From contig JBEKUI010000013.1 in NCBI GenBank assembly GCA_049515175.1, forward strand, positions 1 to 34,158: a DNA stretch of 34,158 bases, written 5' to 3'. Origin of the DNA: JACQNR01 sp049515175 (GTDB lineage: Bacteria; Acidobacteriota; Terriglobia; UBA7540). A program made the translations under genes and the position numbers. Positions 16,369 to 24,569 of this stretch are shown here, one piece after another. The number at the start of each line of letters is the position of its first letter. The first letter of the stretch is position 1. The notes under the pieces are model-generated. The model did not search any database and was not told where the DNA came from. It worked only from the letters and a program-made list of their open reading frames with translations.

Positions 16369-17405
16369 TGGTCTTTTTTTCTCACTTCGTCCCTGTTGCC
16401 GGAGTCGAGATCGCGCGCCCGCTGATGAGCATCTCTTGCTTCCGCTTGTCGTCCTTCTTGAGCCAGAATGTCCCCTAACAGCGCATAAGCATCGGAAGAC
16501 CCGGGGCCGAGATTTACAGCGCGGCGAGCTTCAGCCTCCGCTTCGCGTGTGGCCTTCACTTGATAGAGTGTTAGTGCATAAAGGTACGCAGCCAGGAAGG
16601 ATTGAGGATTGTCCTTCGTCAATGGACCGAGCACGGCAAGGGCTTCGTCCCAGCGCCTGTTCTCAACGAGCGCCTTGGCGAGGGCATCTCTTGCCTCGCT
16701 CAGACCCGGATCCGTAGCCGCCGCTTGACGAAAATGTTCGATGGCGAAGTCCGAGCGCCCCTGATCCTGGGCGAGCAGACCCTCCACGTAGAGGACTCGT
16801 GCATTATCGGAGGGATAGGTCGCATGCAACAAGCGCAATTGTGCCCACGCGCGGGGTGCGTCTCCATCGGAACGGTAAGCCATCAGCAAGTCAAAGTGGA
16901 CATCCGCTTCCTCGGGTTTCAGAAGGGCGGCCCGCTGGAGGTATTGGATCGCGGTCCGACGGTCGCCTCCGGTAAGTAACAGAAGCCTGCCCGCATAACG
17001 AAGCGCGGAGGGGTTATCCGGATCGCGCGCCAGAGCTTCACGCACTGCGGCCAAAGCGGGTTGGAGACTGCCCGCCATCCACAGCGCGAAACAGAGGTGG
17101 GCCTGCGCATCGGCTGACGAAGGGTTCAGCGACACAGCGCTCCGAAAGTCGTCAAGAGCCGCGCCAAGTTGACCCAGGCGGAGGCGTGTGGATCCCCGGT
17201 CAAGGTGTGCCTGCACGTTCTGCGGATCCGCTTGCAGGCGCGAGGTAGCTTCTTGCAAGGCGACTTGGAGCTTCGTCTCCGAATTCTCGAATCGCTTCAC
17301 ATGCGATTGCTGTTCATCGCCTGCGGTGAGCATGCCACCCCCCGCCATCAAAAGAAGAATGCCGGCGGCACTCCCTCGCAGGTATTTCCACTCGATCGAT
17401 CGCAT
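16365..17405 (-). CDS. Secreted TPR-repeat protein, first gene of the operon
   Basis: Protein of 346 residues with a signal-like segment (residues about 8-28, LRGSAAGILLLMAGGGMLTAG) followed by TPR units including VQAHLDRGSTRLRLGQLGA, ADAQAHLCFALWMAGSLQPA, ARVLYVEGLLAQDQGRSDFA and SSDAYALLGDILAQEGRQAEA (partial). It ends with a charged tail (RKKDQ) and its stop overlaps the next start. It is the promoter-proximal member of a three-gene minus-strand operon with another TPR protein and an enolase-superfamily enzyme. Function beyond protein binding cannot be stated. Confidence 0.78.
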   Translation of the reverse strand: MRSIEWKYLRGSAAGILLLMAGGGMLTAGDEQQSHVKRFENSETKLQVALQEATSRLQADPQNVQAHLDRGSTRLRLGQLGAALDDFRSAVSLNPSSADAQAHLCFALWMAGSLQPALAAVREALARDPDNPSALRYAGRLLLLTGGDRRTAIQYLQRAALLKPEEADVHFDLLMAYRSDGDAPRAWAQLRLLHATYPSDNARVLYVEGLLAQDQGRSDFAIEHFRQAAATDPGLSEARDALAKALVENRRWDEALAVLGPLTKDNPQSFLAAYLYALTLYQVKATREAEAEARRAVNLGPGSSDAYALLGDILAQEGRQAEARDAHQRARDLDSGNRDEVRKKDQ

Positions 17406-17770
17406 GGGGCTATTCTTTTATCACCGCCGGGCAACAACGCAAAGGGCAATTCATTGCTGGCATGCACCAGACATGTTCCGTCGCGAGATGGCAGCCGAGC
17501 GGGTGCATTGCCGGCGTCTCTTCGGCACGCAAGGCTAGTGGGTTAGCTTAGGAAATACGAACGAAAAACGAAATCCTTGCCTTTCTCTACTTATGACCAC
17601 AGTGTGGGAAAAGAATCTCGAGAAATAAAGTCGGGACACAAATTGCGGCCGATGTCGCGTGGGCTCGTCTCAATCGCATTTCGACTTCAACGATTCCGTT
17701 TAGGATACGAGGGCTTGCCACACTCGGAGAGCCCATTGCGAAATTTGGTCTAATCTCTTCAATTCGAACC
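17406..17770. promoter_or_regulatory. Gap upstream of the TPR-TPR-dehydratase operon
   Basis: About 365 nt between the end of iclR and the first TPR gene, both on the minus strand. It should contain the operon promoter, but I found no convincing -35/-10 pair. A copy of the IclR-site palindrome seen at 18578 and 20158 is not present here, so direct control of this operon by the neighbouring IclR protein is not supported by sequence. Confidence 0.4.
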
Positions 17771-18559
17771 CTATTCCGGCGGGACGCTCTCAACATACGC
17801 CAAGTGGGATGAAATGTTCGCGGCGACCTTCTTCACCATTCCTGCCAGAGTCGGAACCCTCTCGATTGGAATTTCTGACGTGGTTCCTGCAACGCTGATC
17901 GCAGCCACGACACGTTCCTTCTTGCCAAATATCGGCGCGCCGATACACCTAACACCAATTTCGTCTTCTTCGTCATCCAAGGCGTAACCCGACTCCCGGA
18001 CCTTTGCCAGTTCGCGCTTCAGGGCCCGGATGGAGACGATAGTATTCTCGTTATGCTTTGCCCAAGCCTTAGCGCTTATCTGCTGGTTGAACTCGTTTTC
18101 TGGAAGGAAAGCGATCAGAGCTTTGCCCACACCGCTGCAATTCACATCCAACCCCCGGCCAATCCAATCCGCCATCTTGGTTGTCCCCGAAGGCTCGACT
18201 CGATCGATGATGACGGCCTCGTTTCTCTCCAGGACCGCCAGATGGACAGTTAGCGCGGTCTCCTTCATCAGTGAAATCAAGAGTTGTTTGGCTTCCTCGC
18301 GCAAGTCCAAATTCTCCAGGATGCTCCGACTCAAGCTGACCAACTTCAAGCCGAAGTAGTACTTGCCGGTTTGAGGGTTCTTCTGCAAGTATCCTCGATG
18401 CGCTAAAGTGGACAAGGTCAAATAAGTGGAGCTTTTAGGGAGGGAAAGGCTACGGCTGATTTCTGAGATTGAAAACCCCCGCCTGGACCTTGCAAGAAGC
18501 TCCAGGACGGCAAGTACCCGGTCGACGGAAGGTACTAAGTAAGGCTTTTCGCCAATCAA
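17771..18559 (-). CDS. IclR-family transcriptional regulator
   Basis: DNA-binding regulator of 262 residues. The winged helix-turn-helix occupies about residues 10-75 (VPSVDRVLAVLELLA, FSISEISRSLSLPKSSTYL, LAHRGYLQ) and the GAF-like effector domain the rest (VHLAVLERNEAVIIDRVE, CSGVGKALIAFLP, GYALDDEEDEIGVRCIGAPI, AAISVAGTT). The TTG at 18559 is chosen: GGAG lies 8 nt upstream and the N-terminus then has normal family length. The open frame reaches 18628, but a start there would put the gene over its own promoter and operator. Family members sense small aromatic or sugar-derived acids. It is divergent from the RraA-like gene, and a shared 16-bp palindrome links it to that gene and to the TonB-dependent receptor. 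Confidence 0.88.
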   Translation of the reverse strand: MIGEKPYLVPSVDRVLAVLELLARSRRGFSISEISRSLSLPKSSTYLTLSTLAHRGYLQKNPQTGKYYFGLKLVSLSRSILENLDLREEAKQLLISLMKETALTVHLAVLERNEAVIIDRVEPSGTTKMADWIGRGLDVNCSGVGKALIAFLPENEFNQQISAKAWAKHNENTIVSIRALKRELAKVRESGYALDDEEDEIGVRCIGAPIFGKKERVVAAISVAGTTSEIPIERVPTLAGMVKKVAANISSHLAYVESVPPE

Positions 18560-18577
18560 TGTCCATTCTCCGGGAAC

Positions 18578-18593
18578 GTTCAACCTATTGAAC
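18578..18593. promoter_or_regulatory. Candidate IclR operator, copy 1
   Basis: GTTCAA-CCTA-TTGAAC is a perfect 6-bp inverted repeat. It begins 44 nt upstream of the TTGACA that serves the RraA-like gene and lies in the predicted early transcribed leader of iclR, just before its ribosome binding site. That position suits repression of iclR itself and activation of the divergent gene. A second copy with the same geometry precedes the receptor gene. Confidence 0.7.
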
Positions 18594-18604
18594 AGAGTGG
18601 GACG

Positions 18605-18633
18605 ATTTTGCCAGAAACCGCTTGACATGTCAA
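18605..18633 (-). promoter_or_regulatory. Candidate iclR promoter, sharing a palindromic -35
   Basis: On the minus strand TTGACA is followed after 17 nt by CAAAAT (4 of 6 matches). The -35 belongs to the palindrome TTGACATGTCAA (18622-18633), whose other half is the -35 of the plus-strand promoter, so the two promoters are back to back and overlap. Predicted transcription start is about 7 nt upstream of the operator. Confidence 0.5.
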
Positions 18634-18649
18634 CGCGACTTGGTACGCT
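18622..18649 (+). promoter_or_regulatory. Candidate promoter of the RraA-like gene
   Basis: TTGACA, 16-nt spacer, TACGCT. The -10 is weak, as expected for a promoter that needs an activator, and the arrangement copies that of the receptor promoter at 20202 including the flanking ACCGCTTGACATG. Confidence 0.6.
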
Positions 18650-18958
18650 CCGGAAACTGCCTAGAGAAGGAAGGTCCAGCTTTTAGAGTGAAAGCGTGAT
18701 CGCCCGCACACACGTGCCTCTTGGCGCTGGACCCGACTGGACAAAGCAGACTTGGTTCGAAGTGAATCCAGTCTCGGAAAGAGTCATGAACGCAATCCCC
18801 TGAACGTAATTCAAAAGATGGGGGGCGCTCGGAAATTCAACTTGATACGGTGTTGGTAGGAAACCGAAGCTTCGTGCACAACGAGCCGAAGGAGGGCCGA
18901 CGCGTTTTCCGTGGTCGGCTCGAAGGACCAGTCGATAGCCAAGTATGGAGAGTTCCTT
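18650..18958 (+). promoter_or_regulatory. Long leader with nested inverted repeats
   Basis: About 300 nt lie between the predicted transcription start and the RraA-like ATG. Two consecutive perfect stems can form: GGTCCAGC (18673-18680) with GCTGGACC (18726-18733), and GACTGGA (18735-18741) with TCCAGTC (18767-18773). GTCCAG could pair with either CTGGAC copy, so alternative structures are possible. A third hairpin pairs GAGCCGA or GCCGAC with GTCGGCTC near 18,885-18,922. No known riboswitch class was recognised. Confidence 0.35.
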
Positions 18959-19633
18959 ATGTCTCATAACGATGATGAAGTCTTTGCATTTGTTCGGCAG
19001 AACCTTTACGTAGCGGCCGTATGCGACATCTTGGATGAGTTGGGTTGTCGCCATCAAGCCATGCACCAACGATTGCGTCCCTTGTTGCCGGACAGGAAGG
19101 ATTGCGGTTTCGTGGGTCGTGCGAGGACTATCCGTTGGATGGAAACCGATCATGTTCATGAAGACGACCCATACGGACTCGAGATCGAAGCAATGGATTC
19201 TCTGGAGGCTGGGGACGTTGTAGTGCATTCAACGGACTACAGTGGGACCAATGCGCCTTGGGGAGAGTTGATGACTACAGTCGCAAGAAGAAACGGGGCG
19301 GCGGGATGTGTCTGTGACAGCCAAATTCGGGACTGCGTCAAGATCATCGAAATGGGATTTCCTGTCTATTACACCGGCATTCGGCCTCTCGACTCGAAAG
19401 GGCGCGGAATCGTGGCGGAGTACGACGTCCCCGTTCGTTGCGGTGAAGTACTCGTGCAGCCAGGTAGCCTGATCTTCGCCGACTTTGATGGCATCGTCGT
19501 TGTGCCCAGGGAAGTTGAAGAAGCTGTTTTGCTTAGTGCTCAGGAGAAGGTACAGAAAGAAAACCTTTCGCGGAAAGAACTCCAGGAAGGTAAGACGCTG
19601 CGTGAAGTCTACGACAAATACGCTGTCTTGTAG
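18959..19633 (+). CDS. RraA-like aldolase/decarboxylase family protein
   Basis: Protein of 224 residues in the RraA / 4-hydroxy-4-methyl-2-oxoglutarate aldolase fold, often mislabelled dimethylmenaquinone methyltransferase. Family motifs are GELM (102-105), GAAGCVCDSQIRD (113-125, with the metal and substrate residues D120, R124 and D125), GFPVYYTGIRP (133-143) and FADFDGIVVVP (173-183). Enzymes of this group cleave or decarboxylate 2-oxo-acids with a divalent metal. A catalytic role fits here, because enolase-type dehydratase, lactonase-like and dehydrogenase genes are nearby and all could lead to a 2-keto-3-deoxy acid. The ATG at 18959 follows GGAGAG by 6 nt; an in-frame ATG 48 nt earlier lacks this. 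It is divergent from iclR and under a promoter with the shared palindrome. Confidence 0.83.
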   Translation: MSHNDDEVFAFVRQNLYVAAVCDILDELGCRHQAMHQRLRPLLPDRKDCGFVGRARTIRWMETDHVHEDDPYGLEIEAMDSLEAGDVVVHSTDYSGTNAPWGELMTTVARRNGAAGCVCDSQIRDCVKIIEMGFPVYYTGIRPLDSKGRGIVAEYDVPVRCGEVLVQPGSLIFADFDGIVVVPREVEEAVLLSAQEKVQKENLSRKELQEGKTLREVYDKYAVL

Positions 19634-20157
19634 CTCCACCCATGGCTTGGACTTCTAGGTGTCGCTCACTACGGCGACTTCGCCCATACCCCATTTGACA
19701 TCGCGATGTGTCTTAGCTTGAGCTTCTTGCCCGGCGACAGTGGTCATGCACCCCTGGGGAGTCAATGTGAGTCTGCGACGGATAGAGAATCCTCCGTCCA
19801 CTCCGCCCTGCCTCCTTGCTGGCACCCGGCACCAGCGTCCATAGTCGCCGAGGTGTCCATCTATGCCCGGACCGTCGATTTCAACCCTCGTCTTGAGGAA
19901 GTGATCAATTCTTCAATTAAAACCCGAGTCGCCGGCAACGAACTGGCCTCTCCGACTCGGGAAAGCGTTGGGGTATTGAGCCTGTGTCGTTCAGGACCGT
20001 GTGAACGAATCCTGGACGGGTGTCCAGGGACCACCTGTATACGTCCGAAAAGGTTCCTAGGCCGGTCCTGAGCGATTGCGTGGACTTTGGGAGCATCCGG
20101 CGGATGAAAAGTGCCAGGTAGCTTGACCGCACCCTGGGTTTTGGCTCCGAACAAACC
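19634..20157. other. Gap downstream of the RraA-like gene
   Basis: More than 500 nt without a supported gene. The only sizeable plus-strand frame (about 120 codons from 19,706) has no ribosome binding site and low-complexity, Pro/Ser-rich sequence. A perfect 12-bp palindrome ACATCGCGATGT (19698-19709) overlaps a TTGACA, but no matching -10 follows. No terminator with a T-run was seen. Confidence 0.45.
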
Positions 20158-20173
20158 GTTCAACCTGTTGAAC
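20158..20173. promoter_or_regulatory. Candidate IclR operator, copy 2
   Basis: GTTCAA-CCTG-TTGAAC differs from copy 1 by a single base in the spacer and starts 44 nt upstream of the receptor-gene -35, the same distance as in copy 1. The centre would be about 70 nt before the transcription start, a position used by activators. Confidence 0.7.
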
Positions 20174-20201
20174 ATTCTGCGCTCAGTCTCCCGGATACCG
20201 C

Positions 20202-20229
20202 TTGACATGCCAGCCGCACCTTGTATGCT
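20202..20229 (+). promoter_or_regulatory. Candidate promoter of the TonB-dependent receptor gene
   Basis: TTGACA, 16-nt spacer, TATGCT. Alignment with the promoter at 18622 keeps ACCGCTTGACATG and the hexamer spacing, while most of the sequence between operator and promoter differs, so the conserved parts are likely functional. A leader of about 210 nt would precede the ATG. Confidence 0.6.
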
Positions 20230-20448
20230 GGCATCGAAATCGAATGAGGTAGTGCAAGTGTTTGGGTTCTCCCTGGCTGCTCGTATGGGCCGACAGGAGA
20301 ATCAACCTTCCAGACGGACCTGGGCCTAACAACAGAAGGGTCGGAATCCCTTGGGAATGGACAAGGTGATGCTCTCGGTAAGCCGAAGTTTCCAGCACAG
20401 GGATGCCGGGCGAAAGCGATCAGTTTTCCGAGATCCAAGGAGGTTAAA

Positions 20449-23400
20449 ATGCGCGGGCGACGAGCAATCTTCTGGGCTTTCCAGTTACTCCTCCTACTGG
20501 CCTTGTCATCGACTCTCTATGGTCAGTTGAATCGTGGGGTGGTCGAGGGGATCGTCACTGACCCCCAAGGTGCGGTGATCCCGGGAGTGGAGGTCAACGT
20601 CACCAACACCGAAACCGGCGTCACGACCCCCGCGACGACAAATAACTCGGGATACTACAGGGCAGTGGACTTAGTCCCGGGCAAGTACCTCGTGCATTTT
20701 GTCAGCCCTGGGTTTGCGCCTGTCGACCTTACGGGAGTTGAGGTCCCGGCCGGACAGGTCATCAAAGTCGATGCTCAGCTGACGCTCGGGGCCACTCATC
20801 AAACGATTGAGGTCAGAGCTGAAACACCGCTTCTTGAGACGGCAGCGTCCAATTTCAGCAGCACTGTCGATACCCGGACCGTCGAAAATGTCCCCTTGCA
20901 GGGCCGTGATATCCAGCAGCTCATTTTTCTTTTTCCTGGAGTCACCAATGTGGCGGGTCCGCCAGGAAGCAACTTTGGTTTCAGCAGTGAATTCGGGTCC
21001 TTTCCCGACCCGACGCATGCCTACGGGTCTGAGATTTCCGTGAACGGTGGGCAGGGTGGAGACAACGCCTGGTATTTGGACGGCAACTTGAACCTTTCGG
21101 GTTTCGCGGAAAACGTCGCCGTGAACCCCTCCCCCGACGCCGTGCAGGAATTTCAGGCAATTACTAGCGCTTTTGCTGCCGAATACGGGAGGACGGGCGG
21201 GGCGGTATTCAATGTAGTTCTCAAGTCAGGGACGAACAAGCTGCACGGGAACATTTACGAATACGTTCGCAATGAAGCCACCAACGCCCGAAACCCCTTC
21301 ACGTCGATCGATGCCCAGGGGAAGAAAATCAAGGACCGCCAACTCCGCTTCAACAACTTCGGAGGAACACTGGGCGGGCCCGTCGTTATTCCTCATCTTT
21401 ACAACGGCAAGAACAGAACCTTCTTCTTCTTCTCTGCGGATTACAGCATTCTTCACTTGCTGGGAAACAAGGTCTTTACGGTTCCCACCGCATTGGAGCG
21501 GACGGGTGACTTCAGCGAAGATCCCTACGTTGTAGCAAACGGCCTTTGGAATCCGTACAGCACGGTGGGACCCGACGCACAGGGCCTGTTCCAACGGACG
21601 GCCTTCGGCACCCCAGTTCCCGGCAATCCCTCTGGCGCCGACGGGTGCTTGAACTCCTCGGTGGAAGCCGGCGCCGCGCAAGGTATTTCCACATGCAATT
21701 TCTCCCCCCAAGTCCCGACCAACATGCAAGACAAAACGGCAATGTTCTTCATCCAGTCATTCCCCTTGCCGAACTATTTGGATCCCTTGAGCGGCTGCCC
21801 GATGGCGAGCGGAGGAGCTTCCAGAATCTGCGATAACTTTCTGGGCGCGGTCGGGAGCAGCCTCGATCAGCAGAACTATTCGCTTAAGATTGATCACCAA
21901 TGGAGCGACAAGAGCAAGTATTTTGGTGAATTGCTCTTCAGTCCGGGCAAGTACAACAACTACCGCGTGCCATGGACCGGAGCCACATTTCCCAACGACG
22001 CTACGGGATGGAGATCGAACTTTCCGGTGGATATTGGCAACACTGACATCGGGCTCGGGAATACTTATACCGCCACTCCGACGCTCGTCAACGAGTTTCG
22101 GGCCAGCTTTACACGCCAGTTCCTTAACTCCCATCCGAATCAGGGTTACCCGGACAGCATCACCGACCAGTCAGAGGTCAAGAAAGTTCTGGCCCCGATT
22201 CGCATCCCGCAGGACCCACAAATGCCCGTTCCTAACTGGGGCATGTCGATGCCGGGCGGCGCGTGGATCAATTTTGGCCCCACCCAGTGGGTCAATATGA
22301 TCACGGCGGCCGAATCGTACAATATCCTCGACAACATCACCAAGGTGTCCGGAAAACACACTTTCAAGGCGGGGGTTGTATACCGCCTAGAGCACACCGT
22401 CTATGAGGGACCTTACCCCACCTATTTCAATTTCGGCGGAGAGCTGGCTCAGGATCCCACATCAGGACTCGGTGGGGGCGGTTTCGAGCAATTCATGATG
22501 GGTGCTGTCGCGACTGCCGGACGCAACTCGGCAACGGGACTCCAGAATAAGCCCTATAATCGCTTCCGCTATTGGGGGTTCTACGCGCAAGACGACTTCA
22601 GAATTACGCCCCGATTCACTCTCAACCTGGGTCTCCGCTATGACCTCAATGGGTTGTTCAAAATCCGCAACCACCCCATGGCTAATTTCTGCTTGGGTTG
22701 CCCCAATGACGTCACAGGATTAAAGGGGAAGCTCATTTATGAAGGCGATCCACAACTCCCGAACGGCCACGATATTGCCCCCGCCAACAAGACCAGTTTT
22801 GCTCCCCGGATTAACTTCTCGTGGACGCCGTTTGCGGATCGGAAGACCATCATTCGGGGTGGCTTCGACATTTTCTATACGAACGCATTTGCCGCCATCA
22901 ATGCTCCCGGCCAGTCCTCGAACAATATGTCTGGTTGGGCCATATCCCAATCATGGAATAGCAGTTTTTATCCCCAGTGCGGTGGAGTTGCCGGCGAATG
23001 TGTGGCTTGGCCGCTTAGTGACACCAGCGACAAAGCACCGTTGACCAACCCTCCCTACACCGGCCAGTTCCCGGCTGCTTCACGCGATCCGCTACTTGGC
23101 GCCAGCCACATCGAATTCTTCACGCCACCTCCTCGCGACCCCATGGTTCAGAGTTGGGGGCTGGAGGTTCAACGTGAACTGCCGGGCAATATGATGATCA
23201 GCATTGGTTATGCCGGTACGCACGGAACTCACTTGATGGGTGAGGCCTTCCGCCAGTTCAACTACATTCACACGAAGGACCTGATCAAGTACGGCACGGC
23301 GATCGATGGGAATGCTCCGATTAGCCAATTCTTTTCGGGAAAGACGGCCGACATGCTGGCTCAGGTCTATGCCCCCTTGGGTTTCACGGGGACGGACGGA

Positions 23401-24384
23401 GAAGGCAATGTAACTCTTCCTTTGAGTATCATGCTGAAGGATTATCCCTTCTACGGCGCCATCAATCAGCTGCAGAACCAGACCGCTTTCGAGGGAACCA
23501 GCATCTATCACGGGATGAATCTACGGCTCCAGAAGCGCTATTCGCACGGGCTTAACTTTATAGTCGCGTACACTTGGAGCAAGAAGATCACCAACGGCGC
23601 AACCTCCCTGCCGACTATTCTGGTAACGGACCCGCTTCATTGGGCGACCGGACAAATAGGCGGACGCGGGGGCGAGTTGAGCGGAGCACTCTTCGGGGCC
23701 TTCCAAGACCCGGACAATCGAAAGGCTGACCGGGCGATCGCCGCGGACGATATCCCTCAAATGCTCAACATTGCAGCAACCTACGAGCTGCCTTTTGGGC
23801 ATGGAAAGCCTCTCCTAAACCAAAAGGGTATCGTGAACAGCGTTTTTGGAGGCTGGAGCTTGACCGGGAACTTCAATGCTGAGAGTGGCGTGCCGTTGCC
23901 CGTCACGTGCCCCGGTAATCAGATAACGAACCGGTGCAACCTGATTGGCAATCCCAGTTTCTCGGGCGGCCGGTCAAAAGAACAACGCATTGCTGACTGG
24001 ATCAATCCCGCTGCCTATGAGCCCGCGTTTGGCAATGACCAAACCTTCTGGGCGAACTACGATCCCAACGATCCGCGTGCCTACCTCTTTGGGAGCATGG
24101 GACCTCGCATGTCCAACCTTCGTTCACCGGGTTTCTGGAATGTTGACACATCGCTGGCCAAGGATTTCCATCTCACCGAGAGCAGGTACTTTCAGTTCCG
24201 CTGGGAGGTTTTCAACGCTCTGAACCACCAGAATTTGGGCCTCCCGAATACAAGCTTCTGCTTACCAGTTCCGGAAGGTGGCTCGCCCGATGCCGTACAT
24301 CAGGAAGGCTGCACATTCGGACGGATCACAAACGTCCAGACCGACCCAAGGTCAATGCAGTTCGCGTTGAAGTTTTTCTGGTGA
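20449..24384 (+). CDS. TonB-dependent receptor with carboxypeptidase-regulatory-like domain
   Basis: Outer-membrane beta-barrel of 1311 residues, predicted to import large or scarce ligands using TonB energy. A signal peptide covers residues 1-25 (FWAFQLLLLLALSSTLYG). Residues about 30-115 form the carboxypeptidase-regulatory-like beta-sandwich (VEGIVTDPQGAVIPGVEV, NNSGYYRAVDLVPGKY). The plug follows (VENVPLQGRDIQQLIFLFPG, AAEYGRTGGAVFNVVLKSG), and the barrel ends in an aromatic residue (ALKFFW), the usual outer-membrane insertion signal. This is the Oar-like form expanded in Acidobacteriota. No SusD-like lipoprotein gene is adjacent, so it would work without a surface glycan-binding lid. AAGGAGG lies 5 nt before the ATG. 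The upstream operator copy places it under the IclR regulator, and the genes after it suggest a sugar or sugar-acid ligand. Confidence 0.92.
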   Translation: MRGRRAIFWAFQLLLLLALSSTLYGQLNRGVVEGIVTDPQGAVIPGVEVNVTNTETGVTTPATTNNSGYYRAVDLVPGKYLVHFVSPGFAPVDLTGVEVPAGQVIKVDAQLTLGATHQTIEVRAETPLLETAASNFSSTVDTRTVENVPLQGRDIQQLIFLFPGVTNVAGPPGSNFGFSSEFGSFPDPTHAYGSEISVNGGQGGDNAWYLDGNLNLSGFAENVAVNPSPDAVQEFQAITSAFAAEYGRTGGAVFNVVLKSGTNKLHGNIYEYVRNEATNARNPFTSIDAQGKKIKDRQLRFNNFGGTLGGPVVIPHLYNGKNRTFFFFSADYSILHLLGNKVFTVPTALERTGDFSEDPYVVANGLWNPYSTVGPDAQGLFQRTAFGTPVPGNPSGADGCLNSSVEAGAAQGISTCNFSPQVPTNMQDKTAMFFIQSFPLPNYLDPLSGCPMASGGASRICDNFLGAVGSSLDQQNYSLKIDHQWSDKSKYFGELLFSPGKYNNYRVPWTGATFPNDATGWRSNFPVDIGNTDIGLGNTYTATPTLVNEFRASFTRQFLNSHPNQGYPDSITDQSEVKKVLAPIRIPQDPQMPVPNWGMSMPGGAWINFGPTQWVNMITAAESYNILDNITKVSGKHTFKAGVVYRLEHTVYEGPYPTYFNFGGELAQDPTSGLGGGGFEQFMMGAVATAGRNSATGLQNKPYNRFRYWGFYAQDDFRITPRFTLNLGLRYDLNGLFKIRNHPMANFCLGCPNDVTGLKGKLIYEGDPQLPNGHDIAPANKTSFAPRINFSWTPFADRKTIIRGGFDIFYTNAFAAINAPGQSSNNMSGWAISQSWNSSFYPQCGGVAGECVAWPLSDTSDKAPLTNPPYTGQFPAASRDPLLGASHIEFFTPPPRDPMVQSWGLEVQRELPGNMMISIGYAGTHGTHLMGEAFRQFNYIHTKDLIKYGTAIDGNAPISQFFSGKTADMLAQVYAPLGFTGTDGEGNVTLPLSIMLKDYPFYGAINQLQNQTAFEGTSIYHGMNLRLQKRYSHGLNFIVAYTWSKKITNGATSLPTILVTDPLHWATGQIGGRGGELSGALFGAFQDPDNRKADRAIAADDIPQMLNIAATYELPFGHGKPLLNQKGIVNSVFGGWSLTGNFNAESGVPLPVTCPGNQITNRCNLIGNPSFSGGRSKEQRIADWINPAAYEPAFGNDQTFWANYDPNDPRAYLFGSMGPRMSNLRSPGFWNVDTSLAKDFHLTESRYFQFRWEVFNALNHQNLGLPNTSFCLPVPEGGSPDAVHQEGCTFGRITNVQTDPRSMQFALKFFW

Positions 24385-24413
24385 GCCGTTTCACACCCGC
24401 TTACCATTTACCC

Positions 24414-24438
24414 GGGCGGGAGGGTGAGCCTCCCGCCC
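24414..24438 (+). terminator. Hairpin after the receptor gene
   Basis: GGGCGGGAGG-GTGAG-CCTCCCGCCC forms a perfect 10-bp, very G/C-rich stem 29 nt after the stop codon. No T-run follows, so it may pause or protect the transcript end rather than act as a classical intrinsic terminator. Confidence 0.55.
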
Positions 24439-24569
24439 ACCTTGATCGAAGTTGATTCGGCTCAGTCCAAAAACCACGTGTAATGAGGAGGCGGACACGC
24501 GCGCTTCCTTGGACTCCATAACTCGGAAGGAATGTTCCTATAGATTGGGTTCGCGGGAAGGAGATCTCT

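Noticed and set aside
18560..18628. Longer N-terminus for the IclR protein
   Set aside because: It would place the coding sequence over the promoter and the palindromic operator, and a TTG with a good GGAG site gives the normal family length.
19706..20071. Possible 121-residue gene between the RraA-like and receptor genes
   Set aside because: No ribosome binding site, no motif and low-complexity composition; it ends before the receptor promoter module.
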